64,000 bases of DNA, taken from contig RBKR01000015.1 of assembly GCA_004835665.1 (NCBI GenBank), forward strand, positions 310,001-374,000. The letters run 5' to 3'. Made by a program: the position numbers and the translations under genes. The stretch is from Phoma sp. XZ068 (Eukaryota > Ascomycota > Dothideomycetes > Pleosporales > Didymellaceae). The notes beneath the pieces were generated by a model. That model saw only the letters and a program-made list of their open reading frames with translations. It was not told the DNA's origin and searched no databases. Positions 47,721-59,442 of this stretch are shown piece by piece; position 1 is the stretch's first letter, and every line of letters begins with the position of its first letter.

Positions 47721-49651
47721 ATGGACATTCCTCGAGGTCATGCAATGCTCCCGCTCAACGAAGGAGACTTCCTTGACTTCATATACAACTATTTCAAGGC
47801 CGAATATGCACCGATACGATCGTTTTGGTCAACCGCAACGGCAGATCCACGGCAACCGCAACGATGGGTGAACATGGTACGCTGTCTCCATCACGCCACA
47901 TCCAAGCCACACGTTACTAACACCTTCCTCAGGGCCATGAGCTGCAACCCCTCAGCATACGCCCTGCAAATGCCCAAGCCCAAAAGGATCTCGAGTCTCT
48001 CGACTACTTCACGCGGAAATGGCGCCTTGATTCCGGATTCGTCCGAGGCCTGGTGATCCGGTTTGCCAAGTACGAGTTGCACGAGCGGCTGGAGAAGAAA
48101 CTATTCGAATGTGCACGTCTTGACCTTATGGTGCGCAAGAGCTTGAAGGAGAAACATCTCATTGATGCGCTCTGGCCGAGCCCGGCGCCGAGAAGCGAAC
48201 CCCAGGAGTTGCTGGCGCAGGGTGTACAGGTCAGGAGGTGGTATGGCGACATGTTCGCTAAGTACTTTATGGTTCTGCATAGTGTGGATGAGTTTGAACT
48301 TAGGCCTGAGGTTGACCAGAGGATTAAGAGTAGTGGGACGTTGATGTTGATTCCCGTTGTGGATCATCTGGTTATTGGAGCTGTCGACCCGATTACGCCG
48401 ATTGTCGCGAGAGGTGCTGGATACGCGAGCAACAAGAGCTTGGATAGTAGGGGGAAGGCTAGGAGCGACGGGTATGGAGAACCTGGTCTGTTTGAGATCA
48501 GGTTTGATGCACCGAGTGAGGTGTCCGAGACGTACACGAAGAGCGTAGTGAGGCAATGTCAGTGCATGAAGTGTGGGACAAAAAGGGATGTCCAGGTTGT
48601 CATTTCGATCGATCCGAATCCGCATGGTGGAGCTCCTGCTTCTGGTTCGAAGGCGTCCATCACAGCGAACACGGCAATTCAGAGGCGATTAAAAGCTGCA
48701 GAAAGACAGGAGCGAAGACAGGAGGAGGCCGCACCAGCACAACCACCCCGACCGCAACCTCAGCCGGAAGACCATCGACCATCAACACCAGAGCAGAAGA
48801 AGCAGTGCCCTCGCTGCACATTCCTCAACCACGCCTCTCTCACTGAATGCGAAATGTGCGGCGCAGAACTCCCAACCACCACCGTCGCAAAGTCACAAAG
48901 TCCTGCTGCGCCCAGGATATCGCACGCACACTCTGCCTCGCTCCCACCACCCACCACCGCGCCCGACCGGTTGAAAGCCGAAGAGCGCCCTGGACCACCG
49001 AATAGACACAGTCTGAGCTCGAGTCTATTCAGCATCTTCCCCTTCTCACAGCAGCACCAGCAAGAACACCATGCCAAACTGCCAGCGACACAGCAAACCG
49101 ATGCCGCGCCAGCGGTAGCAACTCTAAACGTGGAGCCGTCGAGGCCCGAACCACAAAATCCAGTGAGACGTGAAGGGAAAACGTCGCGTACACGGGAGCC
49201 AAAATCTCGAGTTCGTCCAACACCAAGTGATGAAGAAGCCCAGGCGGCCGGAGTGCAAAAGGACGCGAAGGGCAACACCGTTACGCCCCCGCCACGCCCT
49301 GATTCGCCGAAGACCAGCTTGATAGACGCACAGCCTGAGACACCGCTCAGCAGGGCACCAGAAATGACCATGATGCCTCTTACTCCTCCGTCCACCAATT
49401 CTCAGCAACGGAGGCATGTGCCCGCTGGCCTGCCGAGCCATTTGATGGAAGACTATGTCCCTGCGTCGCCGTCGTTCCCGGCATCGGACGAAGAGGAGGA
49501 TGCTGGGTGGGGCGATTTGAGGCGGAAGGAGAGTAATCTGGCGAAAGAGGATAGTGATGACGATGAGGAGGAGGGGAAGGGGGCGTTGGTTGATTTAGAT
49601 GCGGTGGCGAGGGAGGAGATGGGCGTTTGGGGGGAGAGGGAGGATGAATGA
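47721..49651 (+). CDS. RanBP2-type (NZF) zinc-finger protein of unknown function
   Basis: Exons 47721-47876 and 47933-49651 (56-bp intron) give 624 residues. The N-terminal 290 residues look folded. They contain a helical part (DYFTRKWRLDSGFVRGLVIRF), a beta-rich middle (LMLIPVVDHLVIGAVDPI) and a C-x-C-x2-C cluster (CQCMKC, about 261-266). A coiled, Arg/Glu-rich segment follows. The RanBP2/NZF finger is C-x2-C-x10-C-x2-C with Cys344, 347, 358 and 361 (CPRCTFLNHASLTECEMC), a fold that often binds ubiquitin or RNA. The C-terminal 250 residues are Pro/Ser/Thr-rich and end in a strongly acidic tail with repeated Glu and Asp. I do not recognise an ortholog. A ubiquitin-binding role, as for NZF-bearing sorting factors, is only a possibility. 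Confidence 0.85.
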
Positions 49652-49942
49652 GTAGGAGATGGTTGTAGATGAAGTGAAGTGTTGATGTGTTCTTGGTTAA
49701 TTTTTATTCTGAAGCATACATATGTATATACACCAATGTTGGCTATGCGATGGTCCAACCCATAGCTGTAAAAAAGAGTCCTCGAAGCCGTTCAATTTTC
49801 TTCGTTCAGGTGGAAGTTGTCAACAAGTTCACCCATAAACTTGATCAGTTGGAAGCGATCGACCATCATTCGTAATAAACGTGTCAAATTATTCGGCACA
49901 CTGTTGTCGCCATTCCAGCATCTAGTGACGCCCAGAGATAGC

Positions 49943-50904
49943 CTATTTTGAAGGCGGAAAGAACCTATCAATGTCGTCTGGAAGCGTAATACCGTTTCGT
50001 AGAGCGAAGCCTCTCCAGTCAAGCAGAGGCTGCCATGTCTCTCGCACCGACGCTTTCTTGCGTGTCCCGTACCGATCTTTACTCTTGTATGTCTTTGGCG
50101 GCCACGCGAGGCTCGCCACATCGCCGCCTACTCCCCTTGGAATGCCAGTGATCTTGGCAAAGCAACCTAGAGTAAGCATGTGCCTTTCGAATTGTGTCTG
50201 GCGCAGTAAGGGACTCAAGTTGGGATATTCCCAAGGCTTCATTTGCAACGTTGCTGCCCCGCTGACGAGTCGAACACTGAAGCATTGGAGAAGTGCCATT
50301 TTGTCGTTGTCTTCGGTGTGCTCTCTTATTACATCGACAAAATGCTGGATCCGGGCTCGGTGACGAGTAACTGCGTGGCTAGTGAAGTCATCAATGGTGA
50401 TTGTCATGTCGATGCGTCTCAAGTCACGGAGGAGGTGCAGGCGGTTCGGTAGGCCTAAGAGGCCGAAGATCAGAGGCGACTTGAGTGATACTGGCTGATG
50501 AGATTGCGCATTGATTGACAGCGCGAAGGTGTTCCCGGCGAAGAATGCAGCTAAGACCATCAGTGTGCTAGTTTCTTTGGCAAAGTCACTGAAGACTACA
50601 TACCTCGTGCTTCGCTTGCGATGGCTTTGTTAATGTAGTGCAGTGCAGTCTGCATGTCGTTACGTTTGCAAACAAGCGGAACGCACATGCTGCATCTCCT
50701 GAACTTCTTTCTCCTTCGGTCATTCGAGCTACCCACAACGAGAACAGACCGGTGAGGACATCTCACCGCAAAAACCTTCCACCGGTAACCGCCGTCCGAC
50801 GCACGACAGCGTTGTCTTTGAAAGCTGAATGTCAGACCTTGAGGAAGTGCGTATTCGAAGATGTAGCGCAACAGCTCTGGCGGAAGTTCTTCCAGGCACG
50901 TCAT
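49943..50904 (-). CDS. F-box-like hypothetical protein
   Basis: Exons 50604-50904 and 49943-50550 on the minus strand (53-bp intron) give 302 residues. The N-terminus MTCLEELPPELLRYIFEYALPQG is typical of the F-box-like proteins that are abundant in filamentous ascomycetes. The pattern NKAIASEAR...AAFFAGNTFALS, a 'return to a remembered residue' helix followed by a strand, occurs across that group. A Cys pair (CSMCVPLVC) sits between. The C-terminal half predicts mixed helix and strand and ends in LPDDIDRFFPPSK. If it is a true F-box protein it would link a substrate to an SCF ubiquitin ligase, but the substrate is unknown. The start at 50904 is the first ATG; the frame upstream opens only with GTG. 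Confidence 0.75.
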
Positions 50905-51337
50905 GTTGATCCAAAGCCACTGACCTTGTGACACCAAATCGCGGTTGAGTGACTGTTGAGCCAGATTTCGTCTTCAGTCTGCTACTGAGGAGCGTCGCTT
51001 ACGGTCGCAGCGTCGTAGGTGTTTGATGGAAGTGATGGAGGCTCGCTCTAGTGGCGCTGTACTGCTAAGCAGTTCACGTGCTGACTTAGCAGCGGTGAAG
51101 TGAAGGTGAAAGTGGAAGAGAAAACAAAAGAATACCGTATGTGCGAGGCTCGCAAAACGATCGAAGTAATAGTGTGGCGTGAGGGCCTTGAGCTATGTTG
51201 AAGGGACATCGCATAGTTGGGTGAGCCTGGAGAGAGCGACATAATTGCTCAGTGGATGCTCAGAATCAGATCCGTGATTCTGGGAGGACAAGCTAGACAC
51301 CGTCGAGAGAGATGGTGCGTCAAGGTAAAACGCCCCG
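50905..51337. other. intergenic region
   Basis: This lies upstream of the F-box-like gene and downstream of the DUF1989 gene, both on the minus strand. No other feature is seen. Confidence 0.45.
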
Positions 51338-52099
51338 TCAATACACTTCGAAGTGTGCATCAACAGGCTTCTTCCCATTGATATTCAACACGTCCTGTGG
51401 ACAAGCACTCATAACAACCACCACATCTCTGAGCGCTTCGAATACGACATAGTCACCAGGCTGCGTCAATGGGCCTTCAAAGCTGATACCTCTTTGTGCA
51501 CCCTCTCCCTCCTGTGTGACCGGTATGTTCATAAACAGATTGAAAGGGTCTGGCGCCCTTCCGCCGATTCGGGTCGGTAAGCCTTGTAAGATCTCGCCTT
51601 CCTCGGAATCTCCTAGTTCAGTAGCCAGTGCAGCTAATGCATCCCAGCAATTATCTGTGCAGCTCTCGTGGTATGCCTCGACGCCTAATTCGGCGTATCG
51701 CCAACGGTCACAAGCCGCAATCAACGTGTCATGTACGCCTGGACTTGTATCCTCGGTCAGCTTGACCAAAGGTGCACGCTTCTGGCTGACCAGCGTATCA
51801 CCAGCGCTCGGTACAAGTTTGAGCAGCTTGGCACGGCAGTGGGCCATGGACATGTATTCTGGTGCGGCAGCGGCACGATTGGCAGCACTAGAGTAGTGCG
51901 ACGAAGAGGAAGAGAGCGCGGCGGGATAGAGAGGCGCCTCGAGGCGAGAGGAGGCAGTGCCTATGGAGGTGGACGGTAGAGCGAAGACCCAGGTGTCAAC
52001 GACTTGATTGCCGTGGGTATTGATGATCTTGATCTTCTGATTGGCGCGTACAATGGTTGCAGCACCGCGGCGAGCGGGGACTGTCTGTATCGAGGGCAT
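51338..52099 (-). CDS. DUF1989 (urea carboxylase-associated family) protein
   Basis: This intronless gene encodes 253 residues. The opening TVPARRGAATIVRANQKIKIINTHGNQVVDTWVF, the YMSMAHCRAKLLKLVPSAGDTLVSQKRAPL part and the AACDRWRYAELG and HESCTDNCWDAL segments belong to the DUF1989 family. NLFMNIPVTQEG and PGDYVVFEALRDVVVVMSACPQD complete the resemblance. Bacterial relatives sit beside urea carboxylase and guanidine-use genes. In fungi the biochemical role is not established. Conserved Cys and His residues could hold a metal. There is no targeting signal. It diverges from GLO3 across 512 bp. Family assignment is firm; function is not. Confidence 0.88.
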   Translation of the reverse strand: MPSIQTVPARRGAATIVRANQKIKIINTHGNQVVDTWVFALPSTSIGTASSRLEAPLYPAALSSSSSHYSSAANRAAAAPEYMSMAHCRAKLLKLVPSAGDTLVSQKRAPLVKLTEDTSPGVHDTLIAACDRWRYAELGVEAYHESCTDNCWDALAALATELGDSEEGEILQGLPTRIGGRAPDPFNLFMNIPVTQEGEGAQRGISFEGPLTQPGDYVVFEALRDVVVVMSACPQDVLNINGKKPVDAHFEVY

Positions 52100-52611
52100 G
52101 GTAGATATGTACTGGTGGTGGCTTTCAAGGGCTGGGTGAGATGATTAGATCTACGTGAGATGAGTATAGCTGTGCAGCGTAATTCAAAAGGCTTCAGAGA
52201 ATGGGAAAAGCTGCAGGTTTAATTCTTGATCTTATAGTCCTCTCCACTCGCCACGCGGTTGAGGGGTGGGATGCGATTTGTGAGCAGTGAGGGGAAGATA
52301 GGCATGGGCTGATAAACCGGTTTAACACGAGTACAGTGGGAGTACAGGGCGTAAGTGGTGGAAGAAGCGCTGTTGTGCGATCAATTGTCAATCTTCAACT
52401 ACGCTTGTTCAATATGATCCAGATTGCGGCTCCCGTGGACGGGGTGCCCGTTCATGGAAGTGACGCTCGACGTCGTTAGTCGTTGGGAGTGCGATGCACG
52501 TGCGCTCAGCAGCTGGAACGGCCAGACAGGCATTCCCGACTCCGCCAAAATATCCCCACCGACTTGACCTCCTATTCTCCACTCCAGTAGCATTCCTACC
52601 AGACCGTCAAA
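52100..52611. promoter_or_regulatory. divergent promoter region, DUF1989 gene / GLO3
   Basis: This is 512 bp between divergent starts. The GLO3 ATG has a good fungal context (gtcaaaATGgc). No operator is recognised. Confidence 0.4.
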
Positions 52612-54242
52612 ATGGCGCTTGCTACCAAGACGCAGTCGCAGAACATCTTTGCGAAATTGAAGGCAAAGCCCGCGAACAAAGTACGTTTCCCGTTCAGAGA
52701 GGGGCGGTCAACGCATGCTAACATAGACTGTAGATATGTTTCGACTGCGGCGCAAAGAACCCAACATGGAGCTCTGTACCGTTCGGTATCTACCTCTGTC
52801 TCGACTGCTCCTCGAATCACCGTAACATGGGTGTCCACATCTCCTTTGTGCGCTCAACGAACCTCGACAGTACGTCAACACCGAGCCCGAGAATGCATGC
52901 GCAAGGCAGTAATGCTGACCAAGAACAGTCTGGCAGTGGGATCAGCTACGAATCATGAAGGTTGGTGGCAACGAGAGTGCGACCAAGTACTTCCAGTCGC
53001 ACGGCGGCTCTGCTGCGCTCGCCAGCAAGGACCCCAAGGCCAAATACACAAGTAATGCAGCGACCAAGTACAAGGAGGAGCTGCAAAGGCGATGCACTGC
53101 AGACGCCAGGCAGTACGTATATTTCTCGCACGACTAATGTCGACGCTGACGGTTGTCTCAGGTACCCAGAAGAGGTTGTAATCACAGATGTCCCAGACAT
53201 TGTCAGCAGTGAAAGCAACACACCCGCAGGCGAAGACGACGACTTCTTCTCCTCGTGGGACAAGCCCACCATCAAGCGACCCTCGAACCCTCCTTCGCGA
53301 ACCGGTACACCGCGCTCTCAGTCACCTTTCCTCAAGCCAGGCGCCGCCGGCAACGGAGCGGACCGCCCCAAATCACCTCTTGTTGCGACCGAAACCTCCA
53401 CACTTGCCGTCGTAAAGCCCACAGTGCGAAAGACAACCGCGGGCGCTGCGCCCAAGAAGAACATCCTTGGCGCGAAGAAGAAGGGCCTGGGAGCCAAGAA
53501 GGTGGTCGCCGCTGATGGTGGATTAGACTTTGAGGAGGCCGAGCGCAAAGCTAGGGAGGAGGCAGAGCGCGTCGAGAAGCTTGGATACGACCCAGACGCC
53601 GAGGCTGCTGAGACCGCCGCTACAACGAAGCCCAAGGTTGCCGAAGCCTCGAACATTGCAGCACCGACACCAGTCTCACCCGCCCGCGGAGGATTTGGCT
53701 CGACCGCAAAGCCAGACCGCTGGGATGCAGATACCGAGAGGTTGGGCATGGGCGTTGCACGTCTTGGTTTCGGACAAGTTGGTGCTGCTAAAAAGGCGGC
53801 CCCGGCAAAGAAGATGGGTGGCTTTGGCAGTGTAAGCAAGCCTGCGGAAGACGACAGCGAAAAGTACGCGCGCCAGAAGTTTGGCACGCAGAAGGGTATC
53901 TCTAGTGACGAATTCTTCGGGCGAAACAACTACGACCCTACGGCAAGTGCACAGGCTAAGGAGCGACTGTCAGGTATGTTATGCCATCTCTACTCTACGC
54001 TTCCTACCTTACTGACAAATGCAGGCTTCGAAGGCGCATCGGCCATCTCCTCCAACGCATACTTCGGCCGCCCCGAAGACGACATCCCAGAGGACGACTA
54101 TGGTGACCTCGAAAGCGCTGCTAAGGACTTTGTGCGCAAGTTTGGCATCACCGCTGGCGACGATCTCGAAAACCTGTCAAACATGCTTGGTGAGGGTGCT
54201 GGAAAACTGCAAGGTGCTATCCGAAACTACCTGAACTCGTAG
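52612..54242 (+). CDS. GLO3: ARF GTPase-activating protein GLO3
   Basis: Five exons, 52612-52680, 52734-52869, 52929-53112, 53162-53973 and 54025-54242, give 472 residues. Glo3 stimulates GTP hydrolysis on Arf1 and works with COPI coat in Golgi-to-ER transport. The ArfGAP zinc finger is C-x2-C-x16-C-x2-C (Cys25, 28, 45, 48), followed by the catalytic arginine Arg53 in SSNHRNMG. The ISFVRSTNLDIWQWDQLRIMKVGGN core follows. The C-terminal Glo3 motif region has the repeated RLGMGVARLGFGQ, KYARQKFGTQKGISSDEFFGR and GASAISSNAYFGR pieces and an amphipathic end. A Lys/Ala-rich basic middle (KKNILGAKKKGLGAKK) is the likely coatomer-binding part. The last intron is 51 bp with no stop and could be retained in frame. 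Confidence 0.94.
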
Positions 54243-54858
54243 AAGAGTGACAGCTTGCTGGAGAACCGAGGAACGCAATTTCCGCCTCCAAACTTGAGAA
54301 CTGCGGAGAAGATCGAGTACGAGTACAGGATGGAGCCTTGGAAGATCTTGTCGCCATGAAGTGTTAGTTGGAGTTGCGGCTCAGCTACGGCGGCAACATG
54401 ATCGGTGTTGGGCGTCGCTGGCGCTGAAGGTGTGTCAGAGTCTGAGCGTGGAGTTGGCTAGAGAGATGAATGTATTCTTGTTATGGACAGGAAACGAGGA
54501 TAGACAAAGCAATGCAATACTATAATGAATCCAGCAGGTTGTACTTCTCACTCCAAGTCCTAGCAGCACACACTTTCAAGAAGGAAAGTGGATCAGGAGA
54601 GAGACCTCCACAATAATAGCGTATACGTGAGCTGCACAACAACTTCAGTATCTGGTCGTCGTGGTTGGCATTGGTATATTGTAGCGTCCAGCTGGTCAGT
54701 AATGGTCGCGCTCGGGCCCACCTCGGCTGGAGGACCCCGACTACGCTAAGCGGTGGGGAAGGCGCCACTCGAAAAAAGTGAATCGGCAAGCGCTATCGAT
54801 ATGTTCTTGCGACTTTTTTAAGAGCGTCTAACAACAGCCTCCCACCGCCGCCGCCAAA
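54243..54858. other. intergenic region
   Basis: This holds the GLO3 3' UTR and the NOG1 promoter. A frame of 89 codons on the minus strand is unsupported. Confidence 0.45.
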
Positions 54859-56965
54859 ATGAAGACTCAGTGGAAGGATATCCCCGTTGTGCCTACGAGC
54901 CAGGAATTCTTGGACATCGTTTTGTCCAGGACCCAGAGGCGTCTCCCGACTCAGGTACGAACGATCGCAACCTTCTGCAAGCGCATGAGATACTTACGCA
55001 GACGCAGATTCGTGCAGGCTTCAAGATCAGCCGTATCCGAGCCTTCTACACACGTAAGGTCAAGTACACCTCCGAGACCTTCACCGAGCGCCTCTCGCAA
55101 ACGATCGAAGCCTTCCCTCGCCTGCAGGACATCCACCCGTTCCACCGCGATTTGCTCAACACCCTCTACGATGCAGACCACTTCCGTATTGCGCTTGGTC
55201 AGCTGTCGACTGCAAAGTCGCTGATCGAGACTGTCGCGCGTGACTATGTGCGTCTCCTCAAGTATGGACAGTCGCTGTTCCAGTGCAAGCAGCTGAAGAA
55301 GGCGGCATTGGGTCGCATGGCCACAATTTGCAAGAGGCTCAAGGACCCGCTTGTCTACCTCGAGCAGGTCAGGCAACATTTGGGCCGTCTCCCCTCGATC
55401 GACCCCAACACACGCACACTTGTCATCTCTGGTTTCCCCAACGTCGGCAAGTCTTCTTTCTTGAAGAACATTTCGCGCGCAGACGTCGAAGTACAGCCCT
55501 ATGCTTTCACAACCAAGAGTCTCTACGTCGGTCACTTGTAAGTCTCACACATGCAGATGCCTCCGAAAGAATCAACTAATAGAATTCAGCGATTACAAGA
55601 TGCTGCGTTTCCAGGCAGTCGACACACCCGGTATTCTTGACCACGCCCTTGAGGAGATGAACACCATTGAGCATCAGTCCATTTGTGCCATCGCCCATCT
55701 CCGCGCCCACATTCTCTACTTCATGGATCTCAGTGAGCAGTGCGGTTACTCTGTCGCTTCGCAGATTGCGCTCTTCAACAACATTAAGCCCCTCTTTGCA
55801 AACAAGTTGATTACCATTGTCATCAACAAGATCGACCTTATGCGCCCTAGCCAGCTGGACCCAGAGACACAAGAGCAGCTTCAGGGTATGCTGAAGTCTG
55901 GTGAAGTGGAGATGCTCGAGCTTTCTTGCAACACCCAGGAGGGTGTCATGCAAGTGCGCAACCATGTTTGCGACCGTCTGATCGCTGCCCGTAACGCAGA
56001 GAAGCTCAAGGCTGGCACTAACAATGCTGGCGAGCCTTCTGGCCGTCTCGGAGAACTGCTCCGCCGTATTCACGTTGCGCAGCCCCTTGGAGGTGTTACA
56101 CGTGAGACGACCATTCCGGAGGCAGTTCTCAACAGGAAGAAGTACGACAAGGAGGACCCAGACAGAATCCTCCTTGAGCGCGATTTGGAGGAGCAGGAGG
56201 GTGGTGCTGGTGTTTACAACATCGACCTTCGCAAGAATTACTTGCTCGAGAACGACGAGTGGAAACACGACCGCATTCCTGAGGTGTTCAAGGGTCAGAA
56301 CGTTTATGACTTCATCGACCCTGATATTGAGGCGAAGCTTGAGGCTCTCGAGGCCGAGGAGGAGAAGCTCGAGGCCGAGGGCTACTACGACTCTGAGGAG
56401 GATCTTGAGGACGCCGAGGAGGCAGATATCAGGTACAAGGCAGAGCTTATCCGCGAGAAGAGGCAACTCATCCGCAACGAGGCAAAGATGCGCAAGAGTC
56501 TGAAGAACAGGGCTGTCATTCCCAGGACAGCCAAGGCCGTCAAGCTGTCGAAGATGGAGTCTCACCTCGAGAGCCTTGGTCACGACACATCCAAGATTGC
56601 AGCTCGCGCAGAGGAGGCTCGTGGACGCAGCAGGTCCCGTGCTGCAGCTGCTGATGGCGATGCTATGGACGTTGACAGGCCTATGAACGCCATCGAGAGG
56701 GCTAAGATGAGGGGTCGCAGCCAGAGCACCAACAGGAGGACAGATGGTGTTCCGGGTGAGGAGGCTGCCTCGAAGGCAGAGAAGCTGGCCAAGCTGTCAC
56801 AGAAGAAGATGAACAGGATGGCTAGGCAGGGTGAGGGTGATAGGCATCAGACCGGATCTCTGATCAAGCATTTGGTAAGTTCGTTGTCTCAACCACATAC
56901 TACTATCACTAACGCACATGCAGACTGCCGGAAAGCGTGGTATTGGAAAGACCAGCAGGCGATAG
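54859..56965 (+). CDS. NOG1: nucleolar GTP-binding protein 1 (60S ribosome assembly)
   Basis: Four exons, 54859-54954, 55008-55537, 55590-56874 and 56924-56965, give 650 residues, close to the 647 of yeast Nog1. Nog1 is an Obg-family GTPase bound to pre-60S particles in the nucleolus and released in the cytoplasm. The N-terminus MKTQWKDIPVVPTSQEFLD and the helical bundle (HPFHRDLLNTLYDADHF, KLLKYGQSLFQCKQLKKAALGR-like) match the family. GTP-binding motifs are G1 GFPNVGKSS (174-182), G3 DTPG (220-223) and G4 NKID (288-291). A Glu-rich coiled part (SEEDLEDAEEAD) and a basic tail follow. The last exon adds only TAGKRGIGKTSRR. The first intron has two acceptors 6 bp apart; the distal one fits yeast Nog1. 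Confidence 0.96.
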
Positions 56966-57925
56966 AAGCTGCCTTGTGGTACTGTCTTTGTTTTGCTTAC
57001 CGTCATGGCGCGACAGGTAGAAAAATCATGGTTGGCGTTCAGGATGCATCAGATACCTACGCGCCGGTTCTTCACACCGGCGTGGTAATGCAAATTTATG
57101 TTCCAATGAAGACCTATCTGCATATTTGCCAGTGAACCCAATCCCGACGTTGTGGCATGCATGGCTGTACACCGATTCGAACATTGAAATCCAGGCACGA
57201 TCACAGCGATGGACGATAATAGCATATCTGAGGTCGCTCAGCCTTGTACACCCCTGGCCCCAAAGTGCGTTGATTGGCTCAGGATCGGCCACACAGCCGG
57301 CACTACCCAAAACCCTGGTTTCGAAGGATGCATCTGCTGCATCTGGGAAATTACAACCTGCAAACTCCATCGCCATGTCAAGCTCCCAAACGTCAAAGGG
57401 AACTCATTCTAAGCGCGAATCAATGCAGGCTCTGTCAGACTGCAGTAGTCTCAGCGACGGACTTGCTGGGAAATGAACCAGTGTTGCAGATTTCTGGAGT
57501 TCATAACCTCATATCAGCGATCGACCCGCCGGTCAGCACTTCGCCATCCATGTCACTTCAAGCATATTTATACAGGCCTAACCTAACCTTATCTGCACAA
57601 TGGCGGCTGAGAACTCTGATCCTGACTGGGTAGTTCGGTCAGGCGAGTAAGCACGCCGGGAATTTCCACCATGAGAGGCTGGTTTGAGTGGCTTGAGGTT
57701 AATCATTGCTCACACAGGCAGTGGCATCACAGACATGGATTCTCCATCGCGTAGTGCGGATAGCGGGAGGCCTGAGAGTCGTTCTTTTCCTGAGTTGGGA
57801 TTCTTGGATCTCATCTTACTTCACACAGTACTAGAACTTGCTGTCGCCTTACCACCGGTTCTGAACAAACGGCTCAGGCCTCGAACATCTTCTACGATTT
57901 CGCGATCTACAAGAGTGGGACTACT
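56966..57925. other. intergenic region
   Basis: This is 960 bp between NOG1 and the PAN-domain gene. The open frames here are short. I see no gene, and the right part should hold a promoter. Confidence 0.45.
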
Positions 57926-59442
57926 ATGGTGAAGTTATCGACCGAGAGCCTGTTGGCTCTGATCTGGGCCAGCGCTGCGCTTGCGACACCATGTACGTTA
58001 GGCATCTCGACGCGATAGGAGCGCAATATAGTATCTAACACGTTGTAGTGATTGCAGAACCGCTGCGGAGCCATGACCTTGCAGTGCGCGCCGATGCTGT
58101 CTGTCCAGACAAATATACAACACAGAACGGCATGAGCTTCACAACTTATTGCAAACAGAACAACCCCCAGAACGGTACGTTATCAGATTCTTGTATCAAT
58201 ACTGAGCGCAAGTAGCTAATTTCATCAGATGCTATTCCGGTTTTCACGTCTCGCTCCATGGCGGACTGCATGGAGCATTGCTCGCGATTCTGGGGCAACG
58301 GCGAAGGTTGCTATGGCATAGTATGGCGAGAAGACAATAAATGCTGGATACGCAACAGCAATACGACCGTCAACAGCGTTGTCGATAGCACCGACGGCAC
58401 ACACTCCGCGCTCATCGCCCCGAACACATACGAGAAGCTCGATACAAGCTGCCCATCCCCCGACCTTTCGACACACACTCTTGATGGCGTCCCAGGACTG
58501 GGGTACACAATGCAGTGCAACAAAGTCATTGACGGCTTCAATGCATGCTGGTCTGGCTACCCGAAGCCCTGCTGGGACGCGGAAAAATTCGTTGGCTTCT
58601 ACCACACCAAAACCCTTGACGAATGCGTGCGGATCTGCGTAGACCAGTCGCCGCTGTGCAAAGGCGTATCCTGGAACCCCGACTACTCGATCGGCTTCGC
58701 AAACTGCTGGCCCAAAACCGGCTTCAGCGATAACGCCGTCAGACGGCCTGCAACTACTTCAGGTGTAATCCACTCTGTAACCATCACGTCGTTTGACCGC
58801 GTCGATAATAACTGTCCGTCAAACAACAAGTACTCTACCACGGATAACAAGAACTTCGACATCCGCTGCGGTCAGCTCAACGAAGGCACGAACATCACTT
58901 CCATTCACTCGCAAAACATCACGTCTTGCATGGACTCGTGCGCCACGACGGATAAATGCGTTGGTGTAGTGTTCGACTCTGCGCTACAAAACGGCTTCAA
59001 AAACTGCTACTTGCAAAACACAACCAGCACGCTCAGCGACAAAGCAATAGCAACTTACGCCGCGCTCTCAGGCTCCTCGATCCCCTCCTCCACACCCTCC
59101 TCAGGCAGCCCATCCACAAACGCGCCCTCCGACTCCTCCAACAGCAGCTCTAGCAAAGCCTGGATCGCCGGCCCCGTGGTAGGCGGCCTCGTCGGCCTCG
59201 CCATAATCGCCGGCGCGATATTCTGGTTCCGCCGGCGCCAGAACGCAGCCGCTGCTGCCCCAAAACACGAAGGCGTCCAGTACGATGCTGCGCCCGCGTA
59301 CTCGTCGCAGCAACAGTCGGCGTACTACGATGCGCATCCGGCCATGAGCGAGGCTGATGCGGGAGCCATGCGGACGGAATTGCCTGCGACGACCAAGTAT
59401 GCGCATCAGACGGGGCAGGGGGAGTTGCATGAGGCGCCGTGA
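57926..59442 (+). CDS. PAN/Apple-like extracellular domain protein with one membrane span
   Basis: Three exons, 57926-57992, 58049-58174 and 58229-59442 (introns 56 and 54 bp), encode 468 residues. A signal peptide (MVKLSTESLLALIWASAALA) leads into an extracellular part with three cysteine-rich repeats of the PAN/Apple kind. Each has the pattern C-x3-C ... C-x-G-x-x ... C-W/Y: CMEHCSRFWGNGEGCYGIVW, CVRICVDQSPLCKGVSWNP and CMDSCATTDKCVGVVFDS. A Ser/Thr/Pro-rich stalk (about 340-374) is probably O-glycosylated. One transmembrane segment spans about 375-398, and a 70-residue cytoplasmic tail begins RRRQN. The architecture is that of a wall sensor or adhesion protein, but the ligand is unknown. 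Many N-x-S/T sites support a surface location. Confidence 0.85.

Noticed and set aside
53318..53929. Minus-strand frame of 203 codons over GLO3
   Set aside because: It is antisense to an Ala/Lys-rich coding region; such regions routinely give long open antisense frames.
55576..56583. Minus-strand frame of 335 codons over NOG1
   Set aside because: It is antisense to a well-conserved GTPase; its Leu/Val-rich composition is a by-product of the sense codons.
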